From NCBI GenBank assembly GCA_025766275.1, contig JAFKAC010000009.1, forward strand, positions 1,488,001 through 1,552,000: DNA of 64,000 bases. Direction: 5' to 3'. Positions 35,058-46,435 of this stretch are shown one piece after another. Both the position numbers and the translations under genes were made by a program. Source of the stretch: Lactarius indigo. Its lineage: Eukaryota; Basidiomycota; Agaricomycetes; Russulales; Russulaceae. How positions within the stretch are numbered: the first letter of the stretch is position 1; the number at the start of each line of letters is the position of its first letter. Below the pieces are notes generated by a model. The model saw only the letters and a program-made list of their open reading frames with translations, was not told the DNA's origin and did not search any database.

Positions 35058-37419
35058 ATGCTTCAAGCTTCCTCACATTCTGGCCCCAGTGCTCTGGTCA
35101 ACACTGCACTGCGTAATGCCGGCCTCATGGATCGTGACGAGCGCATGCGCGACGCCTCAGACAAGCCAGGCGGTCGCAAGGGCTTCCCTAAGCCTCGTTC
35201 TCATCGACCACGTCTTATAGACACTATCAAAGGTCAACCAGGACCAAGTCGTAATCCCACGGTAAATATCAGGTTACTTTTGCCTCTGCCTCCTATTTGT
35301 GCAGTGTCCCTCCCCTACAACTGGTGTCTTATGCTCGCCTAATTCCGAATGATAACACCAAGCTCACATTGTTCATCTTACTCTGTCAACCCGTTCCCTC
35401 GTGGTGCTCGATCAGCTTGCCACCCGGATCGCTAGTCCTTCCTCTGGCCCCCTTGCCATTCGTGGTGCCGCGGTTGGGCGTGTGCGTCGGAACGCAATAT
35501 CGCTGAACGGTGAAAAAGTGCTGCCGGGGACGCGAGTGGCTATAGGGAAACCCCTCGAAATATGGCGAAGATTCGTACAACAGCGCTGGGACCCCCAGTC
35601 ACGCTTCCTAAACCTAGAAGTAAGTATAATTCAGACCCGACATTGCCCGACCTCACTCATTCTTCACATAGCGAATGTCTGAAGACGAGATGGTCTCGAA
35701 GGCTGGCCTCCTCCCTCCCGGCATCCCTGGAAGTACGGGAAAAGAGGCCGCAGTCATTTTCAAACTTGCATCTCAGCTCAAACCACCTGTGCGTCTTTGT
35801 TACTATCCATTTTTGTGTCTTTCTCATCCATCCAGGTTCGAACTATATCTCTTGCCAACAATAATCTTCAAACCACACATGTCATCTCAACAATCGCACA
35901 TTACCTCCCAAATCTTGCCAATCTCTCTCTCGAGAACAACAATCTGCGTGTGTGGAAAGACATAGATTCGATATCTCAACTTTCGGACAAGAAGGATAAA
36001 CTGTTGAAATTGCGGGAGCTGATTCTTATCGGAAACCCTATACGAGAGTTGGAGTACCAGAGCAATCGCGTGGACACTTACAGGAAGTAGGTCTTCTCAC
36101 ACCGTTGATTAGAGATGGTACTTAAGTGGTTTAGCAATATCATGCGACGGTTTCCAACACTCGAAATTCTAGACAAAGAGCCCGTTACGAAAATATCCTT
36201 CGATGCCCCGCAGATATCGCATCCTACCGGATCCACAGGATCTCTTAAAGGAGCTAAGGAGTTCCCGGCACTAATGCGGCCCCCTCTCATCGCCGGAGTG
36301 GATGGTAGCATCATCACATCATTTTTCGCTCGGTATGTATCCGCTCTTCCTACTCGGGTCTCGTCTCATCTCTATCCTAGCTTCTTCCCACTGTTTGATA
36401 CACAAAGAGCTATGCTGTCAAATGTGTATCATGAGTTCGCTACGTTCTCGTTTCAAGCAAATACATCCATTCCTGTCCGCGCCAAAATTCAAGGTTTCCA
36501 GTACTCAAAAGAGATGCCGAATCAGCGCAATCTGGACTGGTCCCCGTGGCTTGGAGCAGGCTCCAGAAATCTTAGTAGGGTGGGGGGTGCAGTGGACAAA
36601 ATGCTAAAGAGCATTCATGTGGGGCGAGAGAAGGTTCTAAACGCTTTGATGACTCTCCCTCGGACAAAACACGATATCGCTGGCGCTGCCGAAAAGTTCT
36701 GTATCGATGCATGGCCAGTGACACAAGAAGATCGGACAACTTTGTTCCTGTCAATCCACGGACAGTTCGTAGAAGGTCTGTCTTATCGGCTGTAGAGAAT
36801 CGTCCAACTTTCTTTATACTGACCGTATCCCCACTCGCGACAGAATCGGTTGGAGGAGTTCGTTCGTTCGACCGGTCATTCGTATTGGTTCCTGCGCCAG
36901 AGGGGTCAAGGTACGTCCCGAATATTTGGACATCAGTGACTAGTCAATCAAATTGAATCGTCATGTAGGGCGAAGGCGAACGGGTGGGATGTTGAAGTAC
37001 TCTCGGACCAGCTTGTGATCCGTGCCTATTCCTAGCCACGAAGCGTGGACTCCTGGACCGCTCCTCGTGCAGGCGACCTCATCTGGAAACCAGACGTCGT
37101 CAGCGTCATTAACACCATCTATCCACCAGGAATTAGGAACAATTGTGCGTTGATTTTTCTCCTTCACTACGCCCAAAGTGATCAACGAAACACCACAGCC
37201 GGAGCCGGGAAGATCACTCGTCACACAAGTCTGCAAGCTTACGCGTCTTAACGTTCGGTTTGCTGTGGATTGTCTCCAGAATAATGGATGGGACGTTGAT
37301 CGAGCCGTCGCAAACTTTGAGCAGGTCAAAGTATGCCTCGAGTTTTTACTTCTTTGTCGACGTCACTGACATCAAGAACTCTATTTCAGGGGACTCTTGG
37401 ACAAGATGCTTTCCTCTGA
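35058..37419 (+). CDS. MEX67: MEX67/NXF1-type mRNA export factor
   Basis: Mex67, with Mtr2, carries mRNA through nuclear pores. ATG at 35058 ([20 protein letters not shown]); stop TGA at 37417-37419. Order: basic N-terminus; RNA-binding-like region (about 35306-35620, ending [16 protein letters not shown]); leucine-rich repeats ([42 protein letters not shown], about 35840-36090). Next is an NTF2-like domain ([53 protein letters not shown]). The C-terminal TAP-C/UBA module reads [20 protein letters not shown] followed by [17 protein letters not shown]. Most introns rejoin cleanly. Exceptions are one-base mismatches near 35305 and 35375 and one near 37025 (AYS stop versus [11 protein letters not shown]). 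These are more likely sequence errors than real breaks in an essential gene. Confidence 0.93.
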
Positions 37420-38137
37420 CGTGTGGAATCGTTCCTGTGCCATGATTATTCTGTCCCAGACTGTCGAGCTATCAAATTACTTTCATCTTGTCTCTATCCC
37501 ATGCCGTGATTGATAATGTCACCTCGATCTTGCATACATACTCGCATGTTCTGCCTATCCATTCAAGTTGTAGCCTTTACCATAATAGAAACCGAGTCGG
37601 TGTGGTCACGGTGGTAGCGAAACCACAGCGTGGCTCGTGCTCACAATTTGTTTTGAGAAGCTAGGCAGTCAACCCTGAGATTGATCCTGTCAACGCGCCT
37701 AAGAGATACGTAAGGTCGCCTACTCCAGCCTTTACGGAGACAAGCAAACCACGTGTCGGACGTATTCCCAAAAACGATATGGGCGCAACGGAACGCGTAA
37801 CATGGGCGGTCACTCGACTCGACAGGGGCCCGGCCAAACGATGGGTATTGCACCCCGGTTCTGGTAGTACAGACCAGTCCATTATTCGGTACAAGTGACA
37901 AGTCGTCCAGAGGTATTGTTTCAAGTGCTGCGATGAGTTCTGGGCTTGCCTCGCACTCCAGCTATGTGGACGATTCTTTCCAAGTGAATAAAGAGACGCC
38001 TGCGTTTTTTTGTCTTGGGCTCAGAAATTCCATTCGTTCTCGCTTACTTTTCACGCCCATCATCATTTAGCCCCGTGCCATCTTTTTACCCGCCCTGCAC
38101 TCGCATATATCCACACGTTCAACCTCTTCTCCAGTGC
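37420..38137. other. intergenic, nothing recognised
   Basis: About 720 bp between MEX67 and the ankyrin gene, holding the 3' end of the former and the promoter of the latter. Short minus-strand frames at 37641-37924 show no motif. A pyrimidine-rich stretch (about 38085-38160) precedes and overlaps the next start. Confidence 0.45.
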
Positions 38138-41100
38138 ATGCCATCCACAACTCCCTCCACACCAATTCCGCAGTTAGTCCCCACATCGCTCAATGCACAG
38201 CTTTTAGAAGCTGTAATCCGCGGAGATGAACATGGCGTTCGCTCGTTACTCGAACGTGGCGCGGACGTGAACGCAGCAGATGCAAAAGGGAGGTCTGCTG
38301 TTGCGTGTGCCATTGCTGGCGAAAGGTATGCACATGGATGTCTCGAACCGTCTCAGGTGCTGAATACAGTCCGACCTTCAGCTGGCAGACAGCCGACCCT
38401 TCAATAATGACGGGGAGTCGCTTGGACATTCTCCGGCTACTCGTTGAGGATCGCCATGTGTCATTATATACGCTGAACGCGCCACAAGAGGCAATGAACG
38501 GAGTGACGCCACTCGGTTTTGCTGCTTGGATGAACTCCTCCAACGCAGTCAAGACCCTACTCGAGGCCAGCGGGGGCACGGTATCCGTTGATGGTGAAGA
38601 TGCTTACGGTGTCACACCTCTGATGTGTAAGTGGGAGCTCTCCCTCAACTGAGGCAACTCGGCTCAGATCTGATGATTCCCCATAGATGCAGCACGCGAC
38701 GGCAACTTGGAGGTCGCCAAATGTCTGGTGAGCATGTCGTTCTCAACTTGTTGTCCCACAGTCCGATTCTAGTATTCAAAACACAAAAATAGCTTTTGCA
38801 TGGCGCGTGCCCTGACCACCGGGATAGAAATAGTCGAACTTCTATCCAGTATGCTTTGAACCATCCTCAGATACTCTGGGCATGTGAGGAAGCACTCCGA
38901 CATTATCGTTCCCGTGATATTCGGGCATGTCCTTTAGCTTATCTCTACGTTCCTCTCCTTGACTGAAAGTCACTAGTCCGAAAATGGTGGCATTAAGCCC
39001 GACACACCTGTGGCAACTCCACAACCTCCTGCGGGTCCTTGTTCTAACTCGGTCTTTCTACCCACTATGGCTGAGGTTATCGAGCGCACGGACGCATTGG
39101 TTTCAGCTATTGTCTCCTCAGATATGACTCAATTGTACGGCCTCCTCTCTGGTCTTTCCATTGGCTCTTCTTCAGAAGGTGTTCTTTCACTTGTCAATGC
39201 GCCGGATGCCGAGGCTTGGTCTCCAATCCATTATTGTGCTTCTCTCAAACAACCTTCCATCGAAGTGCTGGACATCCTCTACTGCGCCGGCGCTGATGTC
39301 AGTCTCTTTTCTAAAACTGGCAATTATACTCCTCTACACTGTTTGGCACGTAGAAAACGCGGGCCTGACGCGCTTCGGGATCAAGCTTCTAATGATTACT
39401 TGTACCGATTTGTCCTCCATCTTGTCCGCAACCTCCGAGCTCCGCTGCAGGCTCTGGATGACAACGATGAGACGTGCGTGCATATTGCTGCTGAACATGG
39501 TGACAGCGCCGAGATCCTGCGCGCGATGCTCGATTCAGACCCTGAGCACACAGTCTCCGAGATGCGGAATTCACGGGGGTAGGCAATTATTCCGTGATTG
39601 ACAACTACCTGCTCATCGTCTTTCGGCTTAGTCTGACGCCGTTTGAAGTCGCCCAACCAGAATTCCGTAGCTTGTTCAGTCGTTTTCAAGAGGAACGGCG
39701 TCCGGCATCATCCGCTTCTCATGACACTGTCAGGCCCCGTCGTAGCTTCGGTTCAGATCCGAGCTTATCACTGGCAGAGGGTCCTCTGACGCCCCAGGCA
39801 CGTGCTGCCGCTCTCTCCCCGCTACCAGACGACGACGGAAGTCCGCTATCATTTGAGCTAGTGGTTGACAGTCTCAATGCAATCACTATGGGTCTCTCAT
39901 TTTCTGCGGATTTAACCCCATCAGAAGCTGCACTGGACCATTTTGACGCCCAGCTCTCTGAGGCATCCACTCTGAGCCGAAATGCCATATCGAAGCTTTA
40001 TTCCCGGGTCGATGACGCTCGCGAAGAGATTTCACGCGTGCGAGAGTCATGGACAGATACAGACGCTCGCTTGGACACCATATCTCAAGCCTTCGAAGAA
40101 AAGCTAAAATCGGGTCGTGTAATGTCTCAGGAAACCAGAGCCGAGGACTCCTCTTGCGAATCCGTGGTTACGCGACGAAGCAGCTCGGAAGCCGAGACCC
40201 CGATTTCACCTGGATTCGCGACCGAGTTATTGATGCTCGACTCGTCTGAGAATGGCGATGGCTTTCTTAAGCCGTGGCCGCGTACCCGTGACTCTGCGGA
40301 TACCGCAAACTTGCCATTAATACAAGGAGGGAACGCCGCGGGTTCTATTGCGCACTTACGTTCACACAAAAGTATGAGTGACCTGCGCCGATTGACCCCA
40401 ATTCTTACTCAGGATGGCTTTGGGGCCACCCCAAAACCAAGGAAGCGGGCACGAGCAGATACGCTAACAGACGTTGGCACAAAAGGCGGGCAGTCTCGCC
40501 AACCTCCTGGGATGAGGGCCGATGGCGACGGCAAAGGCGCACGGTTAAAGGCATGGCTACGGCGCACGTTCCTGCAGGAACGAATGCCAAGATCGTCTAC
40601 GCAGAAGCTCGAGGAACCACCATCGTCGCTGACGACGCTGGTGGAGAAAGACGAGAGCGCTGCAGTCGCGAATGTCTGCTCACATCCCAGCTATCGAGTG
40701 CTCGCGACGGTCGGTAAAGACCTGGCGCGAATCGATGAGTGCATATCGAAGGTGTGTGTTCCATATTTACTTTGCGATAGTCGGCCGCTGACCTGCTGGC
40801 GTTTGTACAAGCAGGCAGAAAAGCTAATCTCGTCGGCACAACGTGCCATCGGACGAGCCGAACGCAAAATGAGGCGTGCATCGCTAGTCCGTTCCGTTTT
40901 TCGAATTGTAAGCGATTAGAACTGAATAGTTTTGGCATTTCACAGGCGGGAAAAAAACTTATATACGATCACCGGCGGGCACGAACGTGCGTGCCGAACA
41001 ATGAGGAAGTTACGATGGGGCAAAGGAGGGGCCAATCGCCTCCCACCCTGCGTGTGATTATACCTCGGACCGAGTCGCCGGTATCTAGCAGTCGAGCGCA

Positions 41101-41302
41101 GTCACCCGCGACGACGAGATCGTCTATATCATCGGTGGGGTCTGTCGGGAAAGACATGGAGATAGAGGATGAAGTAGAGAAGATGGAGAGGAGATTCGAG
41201 GAGGGATATAAAGAGATGGACAAAGCGAAGAATTGGCTGGGGATAGTTAAACGGGTGCTTGAGGATGTAGAGAGGCTTGGATTGGATAAGAAGAAGCTGT
41301 GA
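38138..41302 (+). CDS. ankyrin-repeat and coiled-coil protein
   Basis: ATG at 38138 (MPSTTPSTPIPQLVPTSLNA), stop at 41300-41302. At least five ankyrin-type units are visible: LLEAVIRGDEHGVRSLLERG with ADVNAADAKGR; LDILRLLVEDRH; NGVTPLGFAAWMNSSNAVKT; YGVTPLMYAARDGNLEVAKC; TCVHIAAEHGDSAEILRAML. The central part of the large exon from about 39650 is Ser/Pro-rich, with a helical stretch that may form a coiled coil (AISKLYSRVDDAREEISRVR) and basic patches. After introns at about 40752-40811 and 40909-40946, the protein ends in another acidic helical segment (EDEVEKMERRFEEGYKEMDK). All joins hold frame. Ankyrin repeats indicate protein binding; the partner is unknown. It ends only about 150 bp before the next gene. 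Confidence 0.85.
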
Positions 41303-41449
41303 CAAGGAGTGTGACACTGAAAAGACGAATTGGGAGAAACGGACCAGACCGAGCAGGTCCAGGGCGACTGAAACCGTTAAGCAAGCGCAAGCAAATCAAG
41401 TCAACTCGCGGCGTGGTTCAATCAATTGCTCGAGTTCCTCGCCACGGGA

Positions 41450-43103
41450 ATGGCTGCTCAAGTGCAAAGGCAAGATCTTCCCGATCTCCCATCGTCTTTT
41501 TCTCACCTTTATCTCCCTCTAGTCACTCAGCTCTCCCAGACAACACCGTCGACCATGGTCACGTAGATCCTAACGGCCAGGTGAGCGATCCCCCGCTATC
41601 ACCGAAGCCGTTTATATTCGAGCCCAGCAGTCTTTGGACCAAGCGCTGGATCCTCACCTCTCCCAGGTCGGCCTCGATTCGCGTTCTCATTACCACAGTC
41701 ACTACCCGGGCCCCCACATTATTACCCCCGACCATGCGGGGGCAGCTCATCATACAGACCACATGTCGTTTTATACTGCGCCCCACGAGATGCCTGTGCA
41801 ACCAGTCGATCGTCAGCCGGCGCCGTCGTCATCCAAGCGCAAACAACTCGAGTCTCCCTATACCCAAAGTGCTGGCAAGAAAAGAAGGGCCGATGGCTAC
41901 GATGACGACCCCGACGACCCCGAAGTTGGTGAGGATGGTGGTGCCGGTGGTGCTAGGCACTGGACAGACGAGGAAAAAACAAAGCTGTTCAACTGGCTCA
42001 TGGGCCCCAACGAAGACGAACATTTCGACGCTTTACGAACCAAGAAGAACACGTGTTTCAGAGACGTGTGTTCCTTTTTTTTTTTTTGTGATTATTCCCC
42101 CTCCTGATGTTATCACAGTGTGCGTTGGACGCCTTTGGTGGTCGCAAAACCTTCCTAGCCGTCAAGGGCTGCTACGAGCGCAATTTTGTGGTTTTCAAGC
42201 AGATATATGCGTTCGAAACTTTTACCGCGGGTATGCAACAAGCCGACGTGGACACCGACAGCGAGGTGGATCGCCTGCGCGAGTACGAACGCCGAATCTA
42301 CGCCGCTCGCAAGGCGGGATTTCATGTGGGCAATTTGTCTTCACGGATACTAGACCACTGGCACCGAATGGGATGGTATGCGACGTTCCATTCCAGGTAA
42401 GATAGTTCACAATGATATTTGCCATATCAGCTAATGCATCGCCAGGTGGCACGGTGATCCAAACGTTCGTCGCCCTCCGGCCCGTCCGCGGCCAATGGGC
42501 CCCCCGGCACTTCCTCTGCAGCACCCTCAGGCGAGCGCGGAACCGCAGCAAGAACCAGCGCTCCGAGGTGAAGAGTCTCCTGTGCTCGAGCGTGCCACGG
42601 CGGACCCACCTCCTGTTCCTCACTTCGAACGGACGTACGACCTCCCTTACTCATCTGCTCCCGACCCCGGAGAAGCCATCCCATCGCCACCGCAAACACC
42701 GAGCACAGCGCCTGTGGGCCAACATCATCTCGCAGCCTATGGAACACCCACGACACCCGTAGCAGGCGCTAGTGACCAAATACCTCCGAATGCAGGCGCC
42801 ATGGCTCAGACGTTGGTGTCTGCGTGTATGCGACTGTTGCAAGCACAGGCAGACGATAGCAAGATGCGCCTCGAGTACCTGCGAAGGCGGGAGGAAAGGG
42901 AAGAGGCGGACTCCCGTATGCGAATGGACATGGAGAAGAAACGCCAGGAACGTGAGGCAGCGGACTCGGAGCGGATGCAGCAGAACGCGAAGATGAAGCA
43001 AAAGTCGGAACTCGCAACGGAGATCCTATCGAATCCCAATGTCGACCCCTCGGTCAAGGCAGCCGCTGGGGACTACCTGAAGAAGCTTTTCGCAAACGAC
43101 TGA
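41450..43103 (+). CDS. SANT/Myb-like conserved fungal protein
   Basis: A protein of a type that I associate with Agaricomycetes, function unknown. Exon pieces: a 5' part ending VDPNGQ, intron from GTGAGC (about 41581) to 41627, then QSLDQALDPHLSQVGLDSRS. A basic patch (SSKRKQLE, GKKRRADG) precedes a domain starting RHWTDEEKTKLFNWLMGPNE, which looks like a SANT/Myb helix with conserved Trp. After an intron with a long T run (about 42058-42117) come CALDAFGGRKTFLAVKGCYE and RNFVVFKQIYAFETF. Another exon gives WHRMGWYATFHSRWHGDPN. The tail is Pro/Gln-rich, then highly charged and helical (MRLEYLRRREEREEADSRMR), possibly a coiled coil; it ends YLKKLFAND. The first exon is uncertain: an ATG at 41450 (MAAQVQRQDLPDLPSS) is in another frame than VDPNGQ, so a one-base error or unseen intron is needed. 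Confidence 0.72.
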
Positions 43104-43401
43104 GGGGCTGTTCGGGTCCAATTCTTCTGAGGCACACGTTGTATAGTGTTTAATAATCATACTGACGGAATCACTGTGGAAATTGCATGGAACACAGTAC
43201 TTACCCATGTTGTTGTATATACGTCACAGTTCTATGACACCGACTCTGCTTGAAACTCATCCTTATTGGGAAACCGATTACGTACACACGGGGACCTTTG
43301 GGTGCCTGAATACGGTTTTCGCTTTGAGATGAATTGTGGTTCAGCCGTACGAATTGAACCTGTCTCAGGTCTGACCGCGACCGGCGGCAAACGACTGGCT
43401 T
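43104..43401. promoter_or_regulatory. short spacer before DBP6
   Basis: About 300 bp between the stop of the SANT-like gene and the DBP6 start. It must contain one terminator and one promoter. No distinct motif is seen. Confidence 0.35.
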
Positions 43402-46052
43402 ATGCCACCGACACAAATAGCCATTGCCAAAGTGAGTGTGTCTAATTATTCTATGCGTGTGTACAATAGTCATTACTCTGGGGGAGTAGCAAAAGACCAA
43501 GGCCAAGAAAAGATACCTGAGGGCGAAGAAAGAGAGAAAAAGGCGCAAAGCAGCCACTGGGAGACCTGCAGCAAGTGGCGATATAGGTGTGCCTGATGGC
43601 GCGCGGCACGATGGACGTGGTGACGATGACGATGACGTTTTCAAATCGGATGACTCGAGGGAACGCAAAACTAGTGCGCAAACTGGATGACTGGGGAACT
43701 GGGCGCCAGAGTCAGAAGAACGTAGGACTTCCTTCAAAGGAGAAAAAGCACCACTCAAAGGGAAAGACTCCTGAAGAATCCGTAGAAGGGGACGTCGCGC
43801 GGCCTCGCAAACGCCGAAAGTTAGATAGCGGAGAACTTAGCTTGGATACCACATTGTCTGGTTCTCCCTCCACCTCCGCACACTCGCCGTCGGAGCCGTC
43901 GGAGCCTCCCTCAAATCCATCCGACTTACCCACAGAGCCCAGTAATCTCGACCATCGTACACCTCTTCTCTCGTCGCTGCCTGCTTTCCCTCTCCCGTCT
44001 CGTCCTAATGCGCCGGAAATATCTGAGCTTGCTTCACAGGGGTTAGATCGTGCTCTTGCACGCGCACAACTAGTAGACCCTACAACTATCTACCCCGCTC
44101 CCCCTTGATGAAGACCAAAGTGCGGACATCGGATTAAGCGCAAAGACACTCAGGAGGTTAAAAGAATTAGGGATCACAGAGCTATTCGCAGGTGCGTAGG
44201 ATATCACTTCAACGTGTCTGGAATTTAAATGTGTAATCCCAGTTCAGACTACCTTGCTACCCATGCTTCTCCCTTCAGACCGTCTGAAGCGATCGTTATA
44301 TCTCCCATATGATCCCCCAAGCGACATCTGTGTGTCTGCTCCTACTGGAAGTGGAAAGACGCTCGCCTATGTTCTCCGATCGTAGAGGTGGGTACTCCTT
44401 GCACTGTGAAGAACCAGAGAGATGACAGAGGAGAGTAGACGCTCTCTTCCCGTGCTGTGACCCGTTTGCGTGCTCTGGTCGTGCTCCCGACACGCGATCT
44501 CGTTGTTCAAGTCCGTGAGACGTTTGAAGCTATCGCCAAGGGTCGCGGATTGAAGGTCAGCATCGCCGAGTCACGTTTGCTGGCTCTCCGACTTGATATG
44601 GCTCTTTCGTTAGATAGGCTCCGTGACTGGCCAGCATTCGTTCTCTCACGAGCAAACCCTGCTCGTAAACAAAGAGCCGACGTATGCACTGGCTCGCCCT
44701 TGCAAACCACCCATAGACTAACATGGTTTCCGAACAGCCTTCAGGGAGGCTCTAGTAAGGTGGACATATTGATATGCACCCCTGGCAGGTTAATGGATCA
44801 TATGAGTGGGACGCCGAATTTCTCGCTCCAGCATTTGCGGTTCCTGGTCATCGACGAGGCCGATCGGTTGCTTGCACAGGCACAGTCCTTCCAGAACTGG
44901 CTAGCACAGGTACTAGCAGCAACTCGTCCGCCGGCATATGCGGAGGCAGACACCAAAACCAGGGAGGACAGGATAACGTCAATTCCATACCCTGACGCGC
45001 TCTCCCCTGCATTTTTACATCTGCTCGGCGGACCCTACCGTGCGTGCGGACATAGATGAGAAGCGGGTGTCGTCCTGTCAAAAGCTACTCTTTTCAGCCA
45101 CTCTCATGAACGACCCGGGTAGAATTGCAGCTTTGGACCTCAAGACCCCGCGTTACGTAGTGGTCCAATCTGCGAGTGGGGTCCAAGGATCTGACGTTCT
45201 GGGTGTGGCAATGGAGCGATTTAGCATGCCTGCGACCTTGAAGGTTTGTCGTTTGTCGTCTGGGAAACGATATCGACTAAGCGGGCCAGCAGGAACACAT
45301 GATCGTGTGCGATGCTTCGCAAAAACCACTGATACTTTTCCATCTGGTCCACTTCATTGGGATTACAAACGCTTTGGTGTTTACTAAGTCCGCAGAGTCA
45401 ACGCAGCGGCTCGTCCAACTCTTCGAGTTCTTTGAGGCGGCTCGTTCCGATAGTCAAGGAAACGCCGCCCAGAACAGGAAACCGGTAGTAGTGCGGGCGT
45501 ACTCGAGTGACCTCAGCGCCTTTGAGCGCAAGTCCATTTTAGAAAAGTTCAAAGCCCAAGACATTGAGATGTTCGCGTCGCGTCGTCTACCTGGCTGCTT
45601 CGAGTTGATGTATTTCCAGGCTCGTCTGCTCTGATCTCGTATCTCGCGGGATGGATATCAAGCACGTTGAACACGTCATCAACTATGACGCGCCCGTGGA
45701 TATGCGCAAATACGTGCATCGTGTTGGGAGAACCGCCCGTGCTGGCAAAACAGGCGAAGCCTGGACTTTGGTGGGAGAACAAGAGGTATGTCTAAGAAGG
45801 TGGAGTCACGGCTCCACCGTCTCACTTCTGGTCTAGGCGCGCTATTTCAAGAACATGATCAAGTCGGCGGAACATGCGGGCGCCGTGAACAGGTTAAGGG
45901 TTACTGAGCGGCAGCTTGCTCCACTCATCCCGTTATACAGAGTATGGGATATTTCTTACGTTGGTCTCCAAACCTTGACTTATTTGGTGCCTCAGATGGC
46001 TCTTGCACGGTTAAAGGACGTCTATTCACGAATCGATTTACAAGTAAACTAG
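43402..46052 (+). CDS. DBP6: DBP6/DDX51 DEAD-box RNA helicase
   Basis: Dbp6/DDX51 is a nucleolar ATP-dependent RNA helicase needed for early 60S subunit assembly. ATG 43402 ([10 protein letters not shown]), intron, then a very basic and acidic N-terminal tail ([31 protein letters not shown]). Helicase motifs follow in order: SAPTGSGKT (Walker A, about 44336-44360), [27 protein letters not shown] (DEAD box, about 44848), FSATL (about 45092), [20 protein letters not shown] and [10 protein letters not shown] (about 45718). It ends [11 protein letters not shown]. Introns rejoin exactly (for example KEPT to LQGGSSKVD and IEM to LVCSD). The frame needs single-base corrections at C runs 44100-44104, 44378-44379 and 45033-45035, and somewhere near 43690. 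The conserved motifs on both sides argue for sequence errors rather than loss. Confidence 0.92.
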
Positions 46053-46303
46053 TTATCTTGGGAGTAACCTCATGGTCGTGCTGAGCTTACAAAGCACAAC
46101 GTGAGAACCAGACATATGAGGTTTGCGTCTTAGTAATGACTGACTTGGTCTTATCTCAAACTGTACTGTACTGTACCCGGGAAGCTCTGCCCTCATGACC
46201 TGGCGGCCGGAATTCATGCAGCGACGCGCAATAAAGTAGTCCGGAGGCCGTTCGTGACTGCTTTCGTCATATCGCTTGGTCAGACGGCTATTTGCCCCGT
46301 CCA

Positions 46304-46311
46304 GATAAATA
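46304..46311 (+). promoter_or_regulatory. TATA-like box, ABCC copy 1
   Basis: GATAAATA 132 bp before the copy 1 ATG. The same element occurs 123 bp before copy 2 and, as TATAAATA, 127 bp before copy 3, within otherwise divergent upstream DNA. Conservation of spacing supports a core-promoter role. Confidence 0.5.
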
Positions 46312-46435
46312 GCACTACCATGTGGGAGCGACTACACTCGAGTTCCCCACTCTCTGGAACACAGTCACCGTCCCTACTCGTCGCTTGGGAAATTTCCTTT
46401 AGCCCTGCGCTCATCGTACACGTAAGGGCGCATAC

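Noticed and set aside
41299..42405. A single 368-codon plus-strand frame
   Set aside because: It reads through introns of the SANT-like gene. The spliced frames give the WTDEEK domain and the charged tail, while this frame gives no domain.
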